Positions 55,456 to 63,744 of a stretch of 64,000 nt of DNA are shown one piece after another. This DNA is from SAR324 cluster bacterium (GTDB lineage: Bacteria > SAR324 > NAC60-12): positions 62,001-126,000 of the forward strand of contig JADFZZ010000001.1 of assembly GCA_015232315.1 (NCBI GenBank), in the 5' to 3' direction. Within the stretch, counting starts at the first letter, position 1. Each line of letters opens with the position of its first letter. The notes beneath the pieces are model-generated. The model was not told the origin of the DNA and ran no database searches. It was given only the letters and a program-made list of their open reading frames with translations. Made by a program: the position numbers and the translations under genes.

Positions 55456-56394
55456 TTAATTGGGAATTTCCATGATTTGAACTTCCGGTTCCAGTCTGAT
55501 TCCATAATTCTGAGACACTGTTTCCTGAATAACACGCATCAGTTTCAGCACATCGTCAGCCGTTGCATGACCAAGATTGACGATAAAGTTACTATGCTTT
55601 TCACTGACCTGCGCATCCCCAATCCGATAACCTTTAAGCCCTGCCTGTTCAATCAACTTTGCCGCAGGATTCGATGGTGGATTTTTAAAAACCGATCCAC
55701 AATTTGGCATATGTTTGGGCTGCTTGTCTTCACGAAACTGTTTGTATTCCTTTATTTTTTGCTGAATGAGATCAGGATTTTCCTGTCTGAGTTGGAATAA
55801 ACCCCTGACCACAATTTTATTGAGGGAACCATTGATGGATGAATGCCGATAAGAAAAATCGATTTCATCTACAGATTGTTCATGAAGTTCCCCATGAAGA
55901 TCAAGCCACCCTACTTTTTTCAGCAATTGACAGGTTTCTGTACCATGTGCTCCAGCGTTCATCGCAACCGCTCCACCAATGGTGCCTGGAATACCGGCCA
56001 GAAACTCCGCACCGCTCCAACCCAGATGAGCACAGCGTTGGGCAAATGTCACATCGGCCAGTCCTGCTCCTGCCATGACCTGGCAGTTTTCAGGAAAAAC
56101 TTCCCATGATTTGAATCTCTGCCCCAATCGAATCACGATCCCCGGCCAGCCTGCGTCCGTGACCAGTATGTTAGACCCTTTACCAATCAGAAACCATGGA
56201 ATGCTGTGATGGTCAATCAGAGTCAGGAGTTGCTTCAAATCATCGATGTTTTCCACTTCAACAAAACAGCGTGCCGGACCCCCGATTTTCAGGGTGTTGT
56301 AGCGTCGAAGCGACAGATCCCAATGAATTTTTGAATTCAGGGACAACGTTAACAGTTCAGTGTGCCATGGTTCGGAACTGTGCATGAGGCTCAA
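55456..56394 (-). CDS. murB: UDP-N-acetylenolpyruvoylglucosamine reductase
   Basis: MurB reduces UDP-GlcNAc-enolpyruvate to UDP-MurNAc with NADPH and FAD in peptidoglycan synthesis. The 312-residue protein has the FAD motifs YNTLKIGGPARCFVEVE, LIGKGSNILVTDAGWPG and LAGIPGTIGGAVAMNAGAHG, and the C-terminal GCGSVFKNPP-like NCGSVFKNPPSNPAAKLIEQ with the catalytic Ser and Glu. This is a type II-like, short form. It overlaps rsfS by four bases and is followed by ftsQ. Confidence 0.95.
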   Translation of the reverse strand: MSLMHSSEPWHTELLTLSLNSKIHWDLSLRRYNTLKIGGPARCFVEVENIDDLKQLLTLIDHHSIPWFLIGKGSNILVTDAGWPGIVIRLGQRFKSWEVFPENCQVMAGAGLADVTFAQRCAHLGWSGAEFLAGIPGTIGGAVAMNAGAHGTETCQLLKKVGWLDLHGELHEQSVDEIDFSYRHSSINGSLNKIVVRGLFQLRQENPDLIQQKIKEYKQFREDKQPKHMPNCGSVFKNPPSNPAAKLIEQAGLKGYRIGDAQVSEKHSNFIVNLGHATADDVLKLMRVIQETVSQNYGIRLEPEVQIMEIPN

Positions 56395-56741
56395 TCATTT
56401 TCACGGGATTGAATCAGATAGGGTTTGAAGAGTTCTTCAATTTTATAGTACTGACGTGTTTCCGGATGAAATACATGCACGATCACAGTATCATAATCCA
56501 GCAAGACCCAACTGCCTTCCTGATAACCTTCCGCATCGCCCTGAATCTCCTGATTTTTGAAATGCTTCACGACCCGGTCTGCGATTCCCTTGACGTGAGT
56601 TTGAGAAGTTCCTTCCGCGATAATCACATAGTCTGTGATGGTTGAAACCTCACGAACATCAAACAGCATCAATCGTTTACTTTTCGCGTCAGCCAGTTGA
56701 TCCATGATGGCGTTGGCCAGATCCATTCCAATGATTTTCAA
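56391..56741 (-). CDS. rsfS: Ribosomal silencing factor RsfS
   Basis: RsfS (YbeB/Iojap) binds ribosomal protein uL14 and blocks subunit joining when nutrients are short. The 116-residue product carries the family pattern: SKRLMLFDVREVSTITDYVIIAEGTSQTHVKGIADRV and WVLLDYDTVIVHVF. The TTG at 56741 was chosen because GGAGGA lies five bases before it and it falls just after the upstream gene; the open frame reaches 56867, and ATG 56726 is also possible. It overlaps murB by four bases. Confidence 0.9.
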   Translation of the reverse strand: MKIIGMDLANAIMDQLADAKSKRLMLFDVREVSTITDYVIIAEGTSQTHVKGIADRVVKHFKNQEIQGDAEGYQEGSWVLLDYDTVIVHVFHPETRQYYKIEELFKPYLIQSREND

Positions 56742-56760
56742 TGATTCCTCCACACAGGGG

Positions 56761-57036
56761 TTAAGAGTGTTGTTCCTGTTTCTGACGAAATGCGTCAGCA
56801 CAGGTTTTTCCGCAAAAATATTGTTGCTCACCATTAATTTTTGCAACATAAGCTGTATTGGTATCAATAAAAACGCCGCATTCAGGATCCATCACCGTGT
56901 TGGTAATACCTCCATCTTTGGCGGTTTTAGGCGATTTCGTCATGTCCTGAAACAAGCCGGCCGAAAATTTTTTGTAAAGCTTAAAAGCGGCATAACCCAG
57001 CATGCCCAGAATCAGTAAGCGGATGATCATCAGCAT
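56761..57036 (-). CDS. Small membrane-anchored YHS-like metal-binding protein
   Basis: The 91-residue protein has one N-terminal membrane helix (MIIRLLILGMLGYAAFKLYK). A short YHS/PP0621-like domain follows with cysteines in MDPECGVFID and QQYFCGKTCADAFRQ. The Cys residues probably bind a metal. Function unknown. It overlaps the radical-SAM gene by seven bases and lies 19 bp before rsfS, inside the operon that runs from rodZ. Confidence 0.7.
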   Translation of the reverse strand: MLMIIRLLILGMLGYAAFKLYKKFSAGLFQDMTKSPKTAKDGGITNTVMDPECGVFIDTNTAYVAKINGEQQYFCGKTCADAFRQKQEQHS

Positions 57037-57998
57037 TGTATCCTTACATAATGTTTGCCCTGCCAGCTTTGATTTTGCCGCATGGTATCTTCAATAAATT
57101 GGGTGGGTCTCATTTTTTCACGGGTCCAGTCAGGAGCAACTAGCTCATCCCAGCGGGACGCAACGGCTGCCAGACGATGCACCGCGATTTCGGGTGAAAG
57201 ATGTTCCAGAAACAGTGACACCTTGCGTGCGTATTCCTCAAGGTCGACAGGGGTGAAAAGTCCTTTGTTGAATAGTGTTTCAAGGGGTGTGTTTTTAAGC
57301 ACATGCAGATTGTGGAGTTTCACGCCTGTAATTCCCATCGCCGATAATTGGTGTGCCGTTTGAACCAGTTGTTGGTCTGTCTCTCCGGGGAGTCCAAACA
57401 TCAAATGCGCGCAAATATCCTGCAATCCCGCGTCTCTCAACTTATTGATCGCACTGATAGAGCATTCTCTGTCATGGCCACGGGAGAGAAATGCTAATTG
57501 CTCATTATCGAGAGTTTGAATTCCTAATTCTACTGAAATAAAATGTGTTTTTGAAATTGTTTCAAACAGTTTTACAATTCGGGAAGGCAGACAGTCCGGA
57601 CGGGTTCCGATCACAAGTCCAACCACATCCGTTTCCTGCATTGCGGCATGAAACAGCGTTTCCATTTCCCTGATTTTTCCAAAAGTATTGGTATAGGACT
57701 GAAAATAAATCAGGAATTTTTCAGCACGGTATCGTGTCCGAATGGCTTCCCGGTTGATTCGGATTTGTTCGCTCAAGGATTGCTGGGCTATGGTGTGATA
57801 AGCGGCAGAACCCCATTCGTCACAAAAAATACAAACCTGCTGGTTTTCACGGTTCGGGCAGGTTTGCGCAACAGAGACACTGACTTTAAACACTTTCTGC
57901 TTAAAAATCCTCCGATAATGCTGACTCAACGGAAGATAGGGTTTGTCATAATCAAAACCGTGGCCGGATCTTTGTGGCGCGGCATTTGTGTTATTCAA
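57030..57998 (-). CDS. TIGR01212/YhcC-family radical SAM protein
   Basis: The 322-residue protein has the cluster motif CPNRENQQVCIFC, the last three cysteines matching the family's extended spacing, and the downstream features LIYFQSYTNTFG, IGTRPDC and ELGIQTLDNEQLAFLSRGHD. YhcC-family proteins bind a 4Fe-4S cluster and SAM; their substrate is unknown, with tRNA modification sometimes proposed. It overlaps the end of rodZ by eight bases and the next gene by seven, which suggests tight coupling. Confidence 0.88.
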   Translation of the reverse strand: MNNTNAAPQRSGHGFDYDKPYLPLSQHYRRIFKQKVFKVSVSVAQTCPNRENQQVCIFCDEWGSAAYHTIAQQSLSEQIRINREAIRTRYRAEKFLIYFQSYTNTFGKIREMETLFHAAMQETDVVGLVIGTRPDCLPSRIVKLFETISKTHFISVELGIQTLDNEQLAFLSRGHDRECSISAINKLRDAGLQDICAHLMFGLPGETDQQLVQTAHQLSAMGITGVKLHNLHVLKNTPLETLFNKGLFTPVDLEEYARKVSLFLEHLSPEIAVHRLAAVASRWDELVAPDWTREKMRPTQFIEDTMRQNQSWQGKHYVRIQC

Positions 57999-58851
57999 GC
58001 ATATCTCTGGTAATCGTCCAGTTGACCAACAAATCTTTCTTCTGGTCGACCTTGAGCGGTTTGCTGTTCAATAATACGTCGACATGTTTGGTATTGCTGA
58101 TGTTCAGCAGGTAATTTTCAGAAGCACTCCATTCCATCGCTTCGCCGGGTTGCAGCAGAATTTCATGCGGTTTTTCATTATCCGCAGTAACTGTAAGCCA
58201 AGTCAGTTCACGTGCGGATATTTTTAGTCGTAAATAATCCATAGATTCAGGTACGGGTGCCTGTACGGGTGCCGTTTCCACAGGTTTGACGGTAGCTACA
58301 GGCTCTGGCGTTTTTGCGGGTTCCTGAATTGCAGGTTCGGGCACTGGTTCCGGCGCTACTTCTGGTGCTGATGCCGTTTCCGGTTCGGGTTCCATCATGA
58401 CTTCAACTTCCTCAACTTCTTCAGCGAGCTGTGGGTCACTGTCCTGTTTGCTGAAGGTGGCAAAGCCAAGATATGCTACGGCCACAATCACCAGAATGAT
58501 ACCACCCAGAATAAAAGGCTGCATCGAGACTTTACCACTGTCCCCCACTGATTTGATCGGATCCATGTGATGCAGTTGTTCATCGCCCTGCAAGGCGGGA
58601 ACAGATTGAATCATTTCCTGGATTTCCTGATCGTTCATGCCTACCTGTCGGGCATAGGACCTGATAAAACCTCTCACAAACACAGGCCCTGGTTCTTCAC
58701 GCAGAATTCCTGCTTCAATATCTTCCAGCATCCGGAAATTGATACGGGTGATGTCAGAAATATACCCGAGAGAAAATCCTTTATGCTCTCGTTTTTCTTT
58801 AAGCGTTTGTCCAATGGATTCGATGATTTTAAGGCTGTCTTGATTGTCCAT
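57991..58851 (-). CDS. rodZ: RodZ-like cytoskeletal/cell-shape protein
   Basis: RodZ links MreB to the envelope and helps keep rod shape. The 286-residue protein has an N-terminal helix-turn-helix (LKEKREHKGFSLGYISDITRI, VFVRGFIRSYARQVG), a membrane helix (PFILGGIILVIVAVAYLGFA, about 113-133), a linker rich in Pro, Glu, Ala and Val, and a C-terminal DUF4115 beta domain (RELTWLTVTADNEKPHEILL). It is first in the operon that includes murB and ftsQ, which fits a cell-envelope theme. Confidence 0.88.
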   Translation of the reverse strand: MDNQDSLKIIESIGQTLKEKREHKGFSLGYISDITRINFRMLEDIEAGILREEPGPVFVRGFIRSYARQVGMNDQEIQEMIQSVPALQGDEQLHHMDPIKSVGDSGKVSMQPFILGGIILVIVAVAYLGFATFSKQDSDPQLAEEVEEVEVMMEPEPETASAPEVAPEPVPEPAIQEPAKTPEPVATVKPVETAPVQAPVPESMDYLRLKISARELTWLTVTADNEKPHEILLQPGEAMEWSASENYLLNISNTKHVDVLLNSKPLKVDQKKDLLVNWTITRDMLE

Positions 58852-59045
58852 GTCAGTGCATCAGATGGATTTTGAAAAATTTCCGGATTTTATAAAAATT
58901 CTGTTTGACGTTTTCGTTTTCTGAGGAAGTATTTCTACTAATCAACCTATTAAGCTGTTTCGGTTTACGCAAGAGAAAACTTTGAAAATGACAGAACTTT
59001 CCGGAACCAGAACGATCGGTGTTGTTTTGTTTGTATGGAATACCC

Positions 59046-59897
59046 TCAAAGATATTTGCCGATAATGATACTGAGATTTTTCTGAATTTCTTCAGGGATT
59101 TTATCCCGCTGGGTCACAATGGAATACTGCAGGGCATTTTCCTGACTGCAAGGGAAATCAGGTGTCAGGAGTTCCAGTGTTCGAGCCACAATTTTTCTGG
59201 AAGTTTCGATATTGGCATGCATGACTTTCAGAATTTGCTCAATCGTGACTTCTTCCGCGGATTGATGCCAGCAGTCATAATCCGTTGCCAGCGCGATGGA
59301 GACAAACGCCATTTCAGCTTCCCGGGCCAGTTTTGCTTCCTGCGCATTGGTCATGCCGATCACCGAAGCACCCCAGGAGCGGTAGATGGTGGATTCTGCA
59401 CGGGATGAAAAAGAAGGGCCTTCAATACAGACATAGGTACCACCCTTATGAAAGGTTGCTCCCACATCATTGGCGGCTTTGATCATCACGTCTGTGAGTT
59501 TTGAACAGACAGGATCGCCAAACTGGGTGTGTGCCGCAATGCCATTGCCAAAAAAGGTGGATCGACGCTGTTTGGTCAGGTCTATGAACTGATCAGGAAA
59601 AACGATATGTCCCGGCTCAATTTCCTCTTTAAGACTTCCCACCGCACTGACAGAAATCAAATGGGTCACGCCAAGTTTTTTCAAGCCCCAGATGTTGGCC
59701 AGAAAAGGAATCTCTGTTGGTAAAAGGCGGTGTCCCCGTCCGTGACGTGGTAAAAAAACCACAGGGATGTCATGCAGTTCTCCACACACAAAAATATCAG
59801 AGGGTTCGCCAAAGGGCGTGGAAATGCGAATTTCTTCAACATTTTTCAGACCAGCCATGTCATAAAGCCCACTGCCGCCAATAATTCCTACTTTCAT
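59046..59897 (-). CDS. mtnP: S-methyl-5'-thioadenosine phosphorylase
   Basis: The enzyme splits methylthioadenosine with phosphate to adenine and methylthioribose-1-phosphate in methionine salvage. The 283-residue protein has IGGSGLYDM, FLPRHGRGHRLLPTEIP (phosphate contacts), SAVGSLKEEI, CIEGPSFSSRAES and the family-specific ATDYDCW with the catalytic Asp. The MTNAQEAKLAREAE loop lacks the more common Pro. It stands alone; about 200 bp on each side hold no gene. Some relatives act on methylthioinosine or guanosine. Confidence 0.9.
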   Translation of the reverse strand: MKVGIIGGSGLYDMAGLKNVEEIRISTPFGEPSDIFVCGELHDIPVVFLPRHGRGHRLLPTEIPFLANIWGLKKLGVTHLISVSAVGSLKEEIEPGHIVFPDQFIDLTKQRRSTFFGNGIAAHTQFGDPVCSKLTDVMIKAANDVGATFHKGGTYVCIEGPSFSSRAESTIYRSWGASVIGMTNAQEAKLAREAEMAFVSIALATDYDCWHQSAEEVTIEQILKVMHANIETSRKIVARTLELLTPDFPCSQENALQYSIVTQRDKIPEEIQKNLSIIIGKYL

Positions 59898-60042
59898 AGA
59901 TCACTCCTTGAAATTTATGATTCTAGTTACGCAACAACTGTCAGTTCCAGACGTTCAGTTGTCAATTTATTCTAAATGAATGAAATCAATATACTTTGTA
60001 AAGATAACTTGGGTTGCCCCTATTTTCGGCTACAAATTGTAG

Positions 60043-60093
60043 GGGTGAACCTGTGTGTTCGCCCTGATCCCGGGCAGACATACAGGTCTGCCC
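60043..60093. repeat. Tandem hairpin repeat
   Basis: Two hairpins lie side by side: GGGTGAAC/GTTCGCCC (60043-60064, one G-T pair, loop CTGTGT) and GGGCAGAC/GTCTGCCC (60072-60093, perfect 8-bp arms, loop ATACAG). The two are similar to each other in layout. It falls between the LigA-like gene end and mtnP start, both on the minus strand. Confidence 0.65.
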
Positions 60094-60094
60094 C

Positions 60095-60460
60095 TTACGA
60101 ATCAGGAAAATTCAACTGATACCCCAAACGTTCTACAAACTCGGGAAATCGCATAGTACTGTTTTTATAACGTGTTTGATATAAAAGATGAATTGCCGCA
60201 CTCACAATGCCCGGTGGATACTGACGGATTGTGAAACCGGAGGCCTCTGCGCCCAGAGCTGATTCTACCAGATCACGAAACTCCACAGGTTCCGGACTTT
60301 GTTGGAGCATTCTGCCAAGTTCGACGCAAAGCTGGTCATATTCAGAATCACTGATCACTGATTCGCTGAGTTGGTAGTAGAGAAACGAATGGACCAGAAA
60401 CTGTCTGATTTTCTGCTTCAGGATGTCATGTTGAGTCTTGAACAAGGGAAGGTCATTCAT
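60095..60460 (-). CDS. Small LigA-related protein
   Basis: The 121-residue protein contains a helical segment, SFLYYQLSESVISDSEYDQL, matching the adenylation-domain start of NAD-dependent DNA ligase LigA (YY-x-S-x-SDxEYD). It has no catalytic lysine or nucleotidyltransferase core. Such LigA-like fragments exist as stand-alone genes in other bacteria; the function is unknown. GAGGGA precedes ATG 60460; GTG 60466 is an alternative. It follows metA by about 12 bases and may be co-transcribed. Confidence 0.65.
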   Translation of the reverse strand: MNDLPLFKTQHDILKQKIRQFLVHSFLYYQLSESVISDSEYDQLCVELGRMLQQSPEPVEFRDLVESALGAEASGFTIRQYPPGIVSAAIHLLYQTRYKNSTMRFPEFVERLGYQLNFPDS

Positions 60461-60472
60461 GTCCACATTCCC

Positions 60473-61363
60473 TCAAATACTGATCTGATCATAACAATAT
60501 TTCAGCCAACTGAAGAAAAATACATTTCGGTTTCCCCTCCAGCGATTGACTGGATGATGGATATCGAAATTGGCAGGTTCTGGAACGTTATGCATTTGCG
60601 CATCCCGTAAGGCCTCTTGAACCAGACGCCTGGCATTGTATTCCGGATGTCCGATGTGCATGATGCTTCGGTGATCCGGTGTTTCAAAAATGACATATCC
60701 ACATTCCTGACTGTGGGCCAGCAGGTTCAGACGCCCGTCATTGCGTGCCTGCTCCAGAATCCGGTCATCAATGCCCGCATGACGACTTTGGGGGCACCAG
60801 AACAGATCATCCATTTCGCCCACGACAGGATGAGATGGTTTTGAAATATTGTGGAGTTCAAACACTCCGAATAATTTTTTCTGATAGTTGAATTTGTCAA
60901 TCCCCTGAAGTTTAGCCAAGGCAAGCCCGCCCCAGCAAATTCCCATGACACTCGTGCAATTTTTTACAGCATGTATCAGGATTCCGCTGATTTCTTCCCA
61001 GTATTTCACCTTCTCAAATTCAATGTGCTCGACGGGTGCTCCTGTAACAATCATCCCATCCAGCGGTTCTTCCACGACAGCATCCTCATAAGTAATATAA
61101 AGTTCGTTGATGTGTTCCTGATTGGAACTTTGATAGTTATGAGATGCCAGTTTGATCCAGACAGGATCCACCTGCAGGATAGAAAGTCCGAGCGGATGAA
61201 GAATATTGAATTCATAATCCTGACACTGCGGCATAATATTCAAAATACCGATTCGGAGCGGACGGATATCCTGACGGGATGCGTCCTGGGGGGAGATGCA
61301 TTTGATCCGGTTGGTTTCCAGCAACTCCCGGGCATGGTATAAATCAGGGATTATAACTGTCAT
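60473..61363 (-). CDS. metA: Homoserine O-acyltransferase (MetA family)
   Basis: MetA activates homoserine by transfer of an acyl group, usually succinyl, at the start of methionine synthesis. The 296-residue protein has the catalytic Cys in SVMGICWGGLALAKL, the oxyanion segment GMIVTGAPVE, and the His and Glu of MHIGHPEYNARR. Whether it uses succinyl- or acetyl-CoA depends on one residue near the active-site Gly, which I did not align. It starts about 75 bp from xseA and is followed by the LigA-related gene. Confidence 0.93.
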   Translation of the reverse strand: MTVIIPDLYHARELLETNRIKCISPQDASRQDIRPLRIGILNIMPQCQDYEFNILHPLGLSILQVDPVWIKLASHNYQSSNQEHINELYITYEDAVVEEPLDGMIVTGAPVEHIEFEKVKYWEEISGILIHAVKNCTSVMGICWGGLALAKLQGIDKFNYQKKLFGVFELHNISKPSHPVVGEMDDLFWCPQSRHAGIDDRILEQARNDGRLNLLAHSQECGYVIFETPDHRSIMHIGHPEYNARRLVQEALRDAQMHNVPEPANFDIHHPVNRWRGNRNVFFFSWLKYCYDQISI

Positions 61364-61439
61364 AAAACAGGTCTGAAAGGTTCAATAAATCAGAATGTTT
61401 GTCAGATTGCCGAAGTGTGGCTGATGTCGCAAGATATTT

Positions 61440-62885
61440 TCAGTCAGGCATTGCTCCCTGCTGTTTCTGCGGTATTGTCCGGAGCACCCGGGTCTCTGCT
61501 TCACCATCTGAAAGTTTGAGGGTCACTAGCTCATCTGGCAAAAGTTTACTGACCGAACGAACAGGCTTGTTTTTCTTGTCGAGAATGATGCTGTATCCAC
61601 GTCCCAATGTGGCCAGCGGGCTAAGTGAATCCAACAGTTGGACCTGTTGATGAAACTGGTCCTGTGCTTTTGTCAGATGAGCTTCAAGTGCCTTGATCAA
61701 ACGGATTTCCTGCTGTTTCAGCATTTGTTGCTGATTGTGTAATTCTTTGGAGGGACTCAACAGTTTCAATTTCTGTGACGCGGTCTGCCATTTCCTGAAC
61801 CGAAGCAGTCTCTGGCTCATGAATGAACTGCTTAAACGTGAGGACAGATCATCGACTCGTTGCAGATACTGAACAATCAGAGTTTCCGGATTGCTGAGGA
61901 TTCGGGTTGTTAAATCCAGACGTTGTTTCAGCTCCTCCATGCGTCGGGACATCACCCGTTCAAATCTGAGAGAATAATCTTCCAGCAGCAATTCAAGTTC
62001 TCTCCGTACTGGCACGGCAAGTTCCATCGCCGCTGAAGGTGTGGGAGCCCGTAAATCACTGACAAAATCCGCAATGGTGAAATCGGTTTCATGTCCTACA
62101 GCGGAAATCACCGGGATTTTTGAGGAAAAAATTGTTCTTGCCAGACCTTCATGGTTGAACGCCCACAAATCTTCCATGGAACCACCGCCCCTGCCAATAA
62201 TGATCACATCCACAGACTGAGGGCTGATTTCATTGAAGTAACGCAAGCCTTCCATCAGTTCTGCCGGAGCCGGTGTTCCCTGCACTGCCGCGGGAAATAA
62301 AATGACATGCACTCCCGGGAATCGGCGGTTGAGCACGTTGAGCATGTCATGGATGACAGAGCCTGTGGGAGACGTGATGATGCCTATTCGTTTAGGGAAA
62401 AACGGAATTTTCTGTTTATGCTCGGGTAAAAACAGACCTTCTTCAGTCAGTTTTTTTTTCAATTGTTCAAAGGCCAGTTGCAGAGCTCCAATGCCTTTCG
62501 GTTCCATCGAGGTGATGGTCAGTTGATACTCACCTCTGGGGGGATACACGCTCAGCGACCCTTTCACAATCACTTCCAGGCCATCTTCTACCCTGAATTT
62601 AAGGCGCTGTGCCGACTGACGGAACATCACTCCCCTGATCTGGGCCTGGGCGTCCTTGATTACAAAATATAAATGTCCCTGGGCGGATTGTTTGAAATTG
62701 GACAGTTCCCCCTGAAGACTCACTGCACCCAGTCCTGTTTCCAGAAGTGCTTTGATACGTCGGGTTAGTTCTGTGACAGTCCAGATGGATGTTTTGTCTT
62801 CGTTTCCTGAGTCGGTGTTCTGATAACTGTTGGGCGTTTCAGCCGTCAGGATGGCAGGAACTTCAATTTCAAAAGGAACAGCCAT
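61440..62885 (-). CDS. xseA: Exodeoxyribonuclease VII large subunit
   Basis: XseA with XseB forms an exonuclease that degrades single-stranded DNA. The 481-residue protein has an N-terminal OB-fold (VTELTRRIKALLETGLGAVS, VSLQGELSNFKQSAQGHLYF), the catalytic core GIITSPTGSVIHDMLNVL, IGRGGGSMEDLWAFNHEGLAR and AVGHETDFTIADFVSDLRAPTPSAA, and a long coiled-coil. The small subunit gene xseB is not in the window. It lies six bases after aroE. Confidence 0.95.
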   Translation of the reverse strand: MAVPFEIEVPAILTAETPNSYQNTDSGNEDKTSIWTVTELTRRIKALLETGLGAVSLQGELSNFKQSAQGHLYFVIKDAQAQIRGVMFRQSAQRLKFRVEDGLEVIVKGSLSVYPPRGEYQLTITSMEPKGIGALQLAFEQLKKKLTEEGLFLPEHKQKIPFFPKRIGIITSPTGSVIHDMLNVLNRRFPGVHVILFPAAVQGTPAPAELMEGLRYFNEISPQSVDVIIIGRGGGSMEDLWAFNHEGLARTIFSSKIPVISAVGHETDFTIADFVSDLRAPTPSAAMELAVPVRRELELLLEDYSLRFERVMSRRMEELKQRLDLTTRILSNPETLIVQYLQRVDDLSSRLSSSFMSQRLLRFRKWQTASQKLKLLSPSKELHNQQQMLKQQEIRLIKALEAHLTKAQDQFHQQVQLLDSLSPLATLGRGYSIILDKKNKPVRSVSKLLPDELVTLKLSDGEAETRVLRTIPQKQQGAMPD

Positions 62886-62891
62886 TTGCGC

Positions 62892-63743
62892 TTATTTTGT
62901 GGAGATTTGTTTCAGTAATTCAGTTTTCATCACTTCTTCAGGCGCTTTCTGTCCTGTCCAGAATTCAAAGGCTTCACATCCCTGGAATAACAGCATTCCG
63001 AGTCCATTCATCGCTGGAATTCCCAGTTGTCGGGCCTGTTCCAAAAATTTTGTTTCAGGGGGATTGTAGATAATATCCACTACATTCCGGATGGTTGAGA
63101 AACGTTTCAGATCAACAGGGGCTATCGGTTCTTTCATGCCGGCAGACGTGGTGTTGATCAGAAGGTCCAGTTCCTGCGGGTAGAGTGCTTCCAGAGAAAC
63201 GGCTTCCAGGGGGATGTGTGGGAAAAGAGGCTGGAATTCCGCAACAAGCGCTTCAGCTCTGGCATGAGTCCGATTGTTTAACAGCAGATGCTTTGCACCG
63301 TTTTTAGCGAGGGTTGCCAAAATAGCTCTGGCAGATCCTCCAGCCCCAAGGATTCCAATGGTTTTTTGAGCAGGATCAAAGGAAATTTTCTGTAGAGATC
63401 GAACAAATCCGGGCCCATCGGTGTTGGTCCCTGTCAAACATCCATTGTGATGGATCACCGTATTCACAGCACCAATGCTTTGAGCCAGTGGTGTGATGTC
63501 GTCCAGAAATGGTATGATGGCTGTTTTGTAGGGCACTGTGACGTTGATTCCGGCAATGTTGAGCGCTTTCAGTCCTTTGACGGCTGATTCCAGTAGTTCT
63601 GGCAAAACGGGAAAAGCAACATAAATGGCATTAAGATTCAGTGCTGAAAAAGCACCATTGTGCATGGCAGGGGAAAATGTGTGCTGGACAGGATTCCCGA
63701 TAATGCCATAGAGTCGGGTGTTTCCATTGAGGGAACCGGGCAT
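62892..63743 (-). CDS. aroE: Shikimate dehydrogenase
   Basis: AroE reduces 3-dehydroshikimate to shikimate with NADPH. The 283-residue protein has the shikimate-binding SPAMHNGAF, catalytic Lys in NVTVPYKTA, GAVNTV, NTDGPGF, and the nucleotide-binding GAGGSARAI with the NNRT motif. ATG 63743 was chosen because GGAG is five bases upstream; a longer frame to 63809 overlaps the HPr gene. The start is one base after the HPr stop, so the two are coupled. Confidence 0.95.
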   Translation of the reverse strand: MPGSLNGNTRLYGIIGNPVQHTFSPAMHNGAFSALNLNAIYVAFPVLPELLESAVKGLKALNIAGINVTVPYKTAIIPFLDDITPLAQSIGAVNTVIHHNGCLTGTNTDGPGFVRSLQKISFDPAQKTIGILGAGGSARAILATLAKNGAKHLLLNNRTHARAEALVAEFQPLFPHIPLEAVSLEALYPQELDLLINTTSAGMKEPIAPVDLKRFSTIRNVVDIIYNPPETKFLEQARQLGIPAMNGLGMLLFQGCEAFEFWTGQKAPEEVMKTELLKQISTK

Positions 63744-63744
63744 A

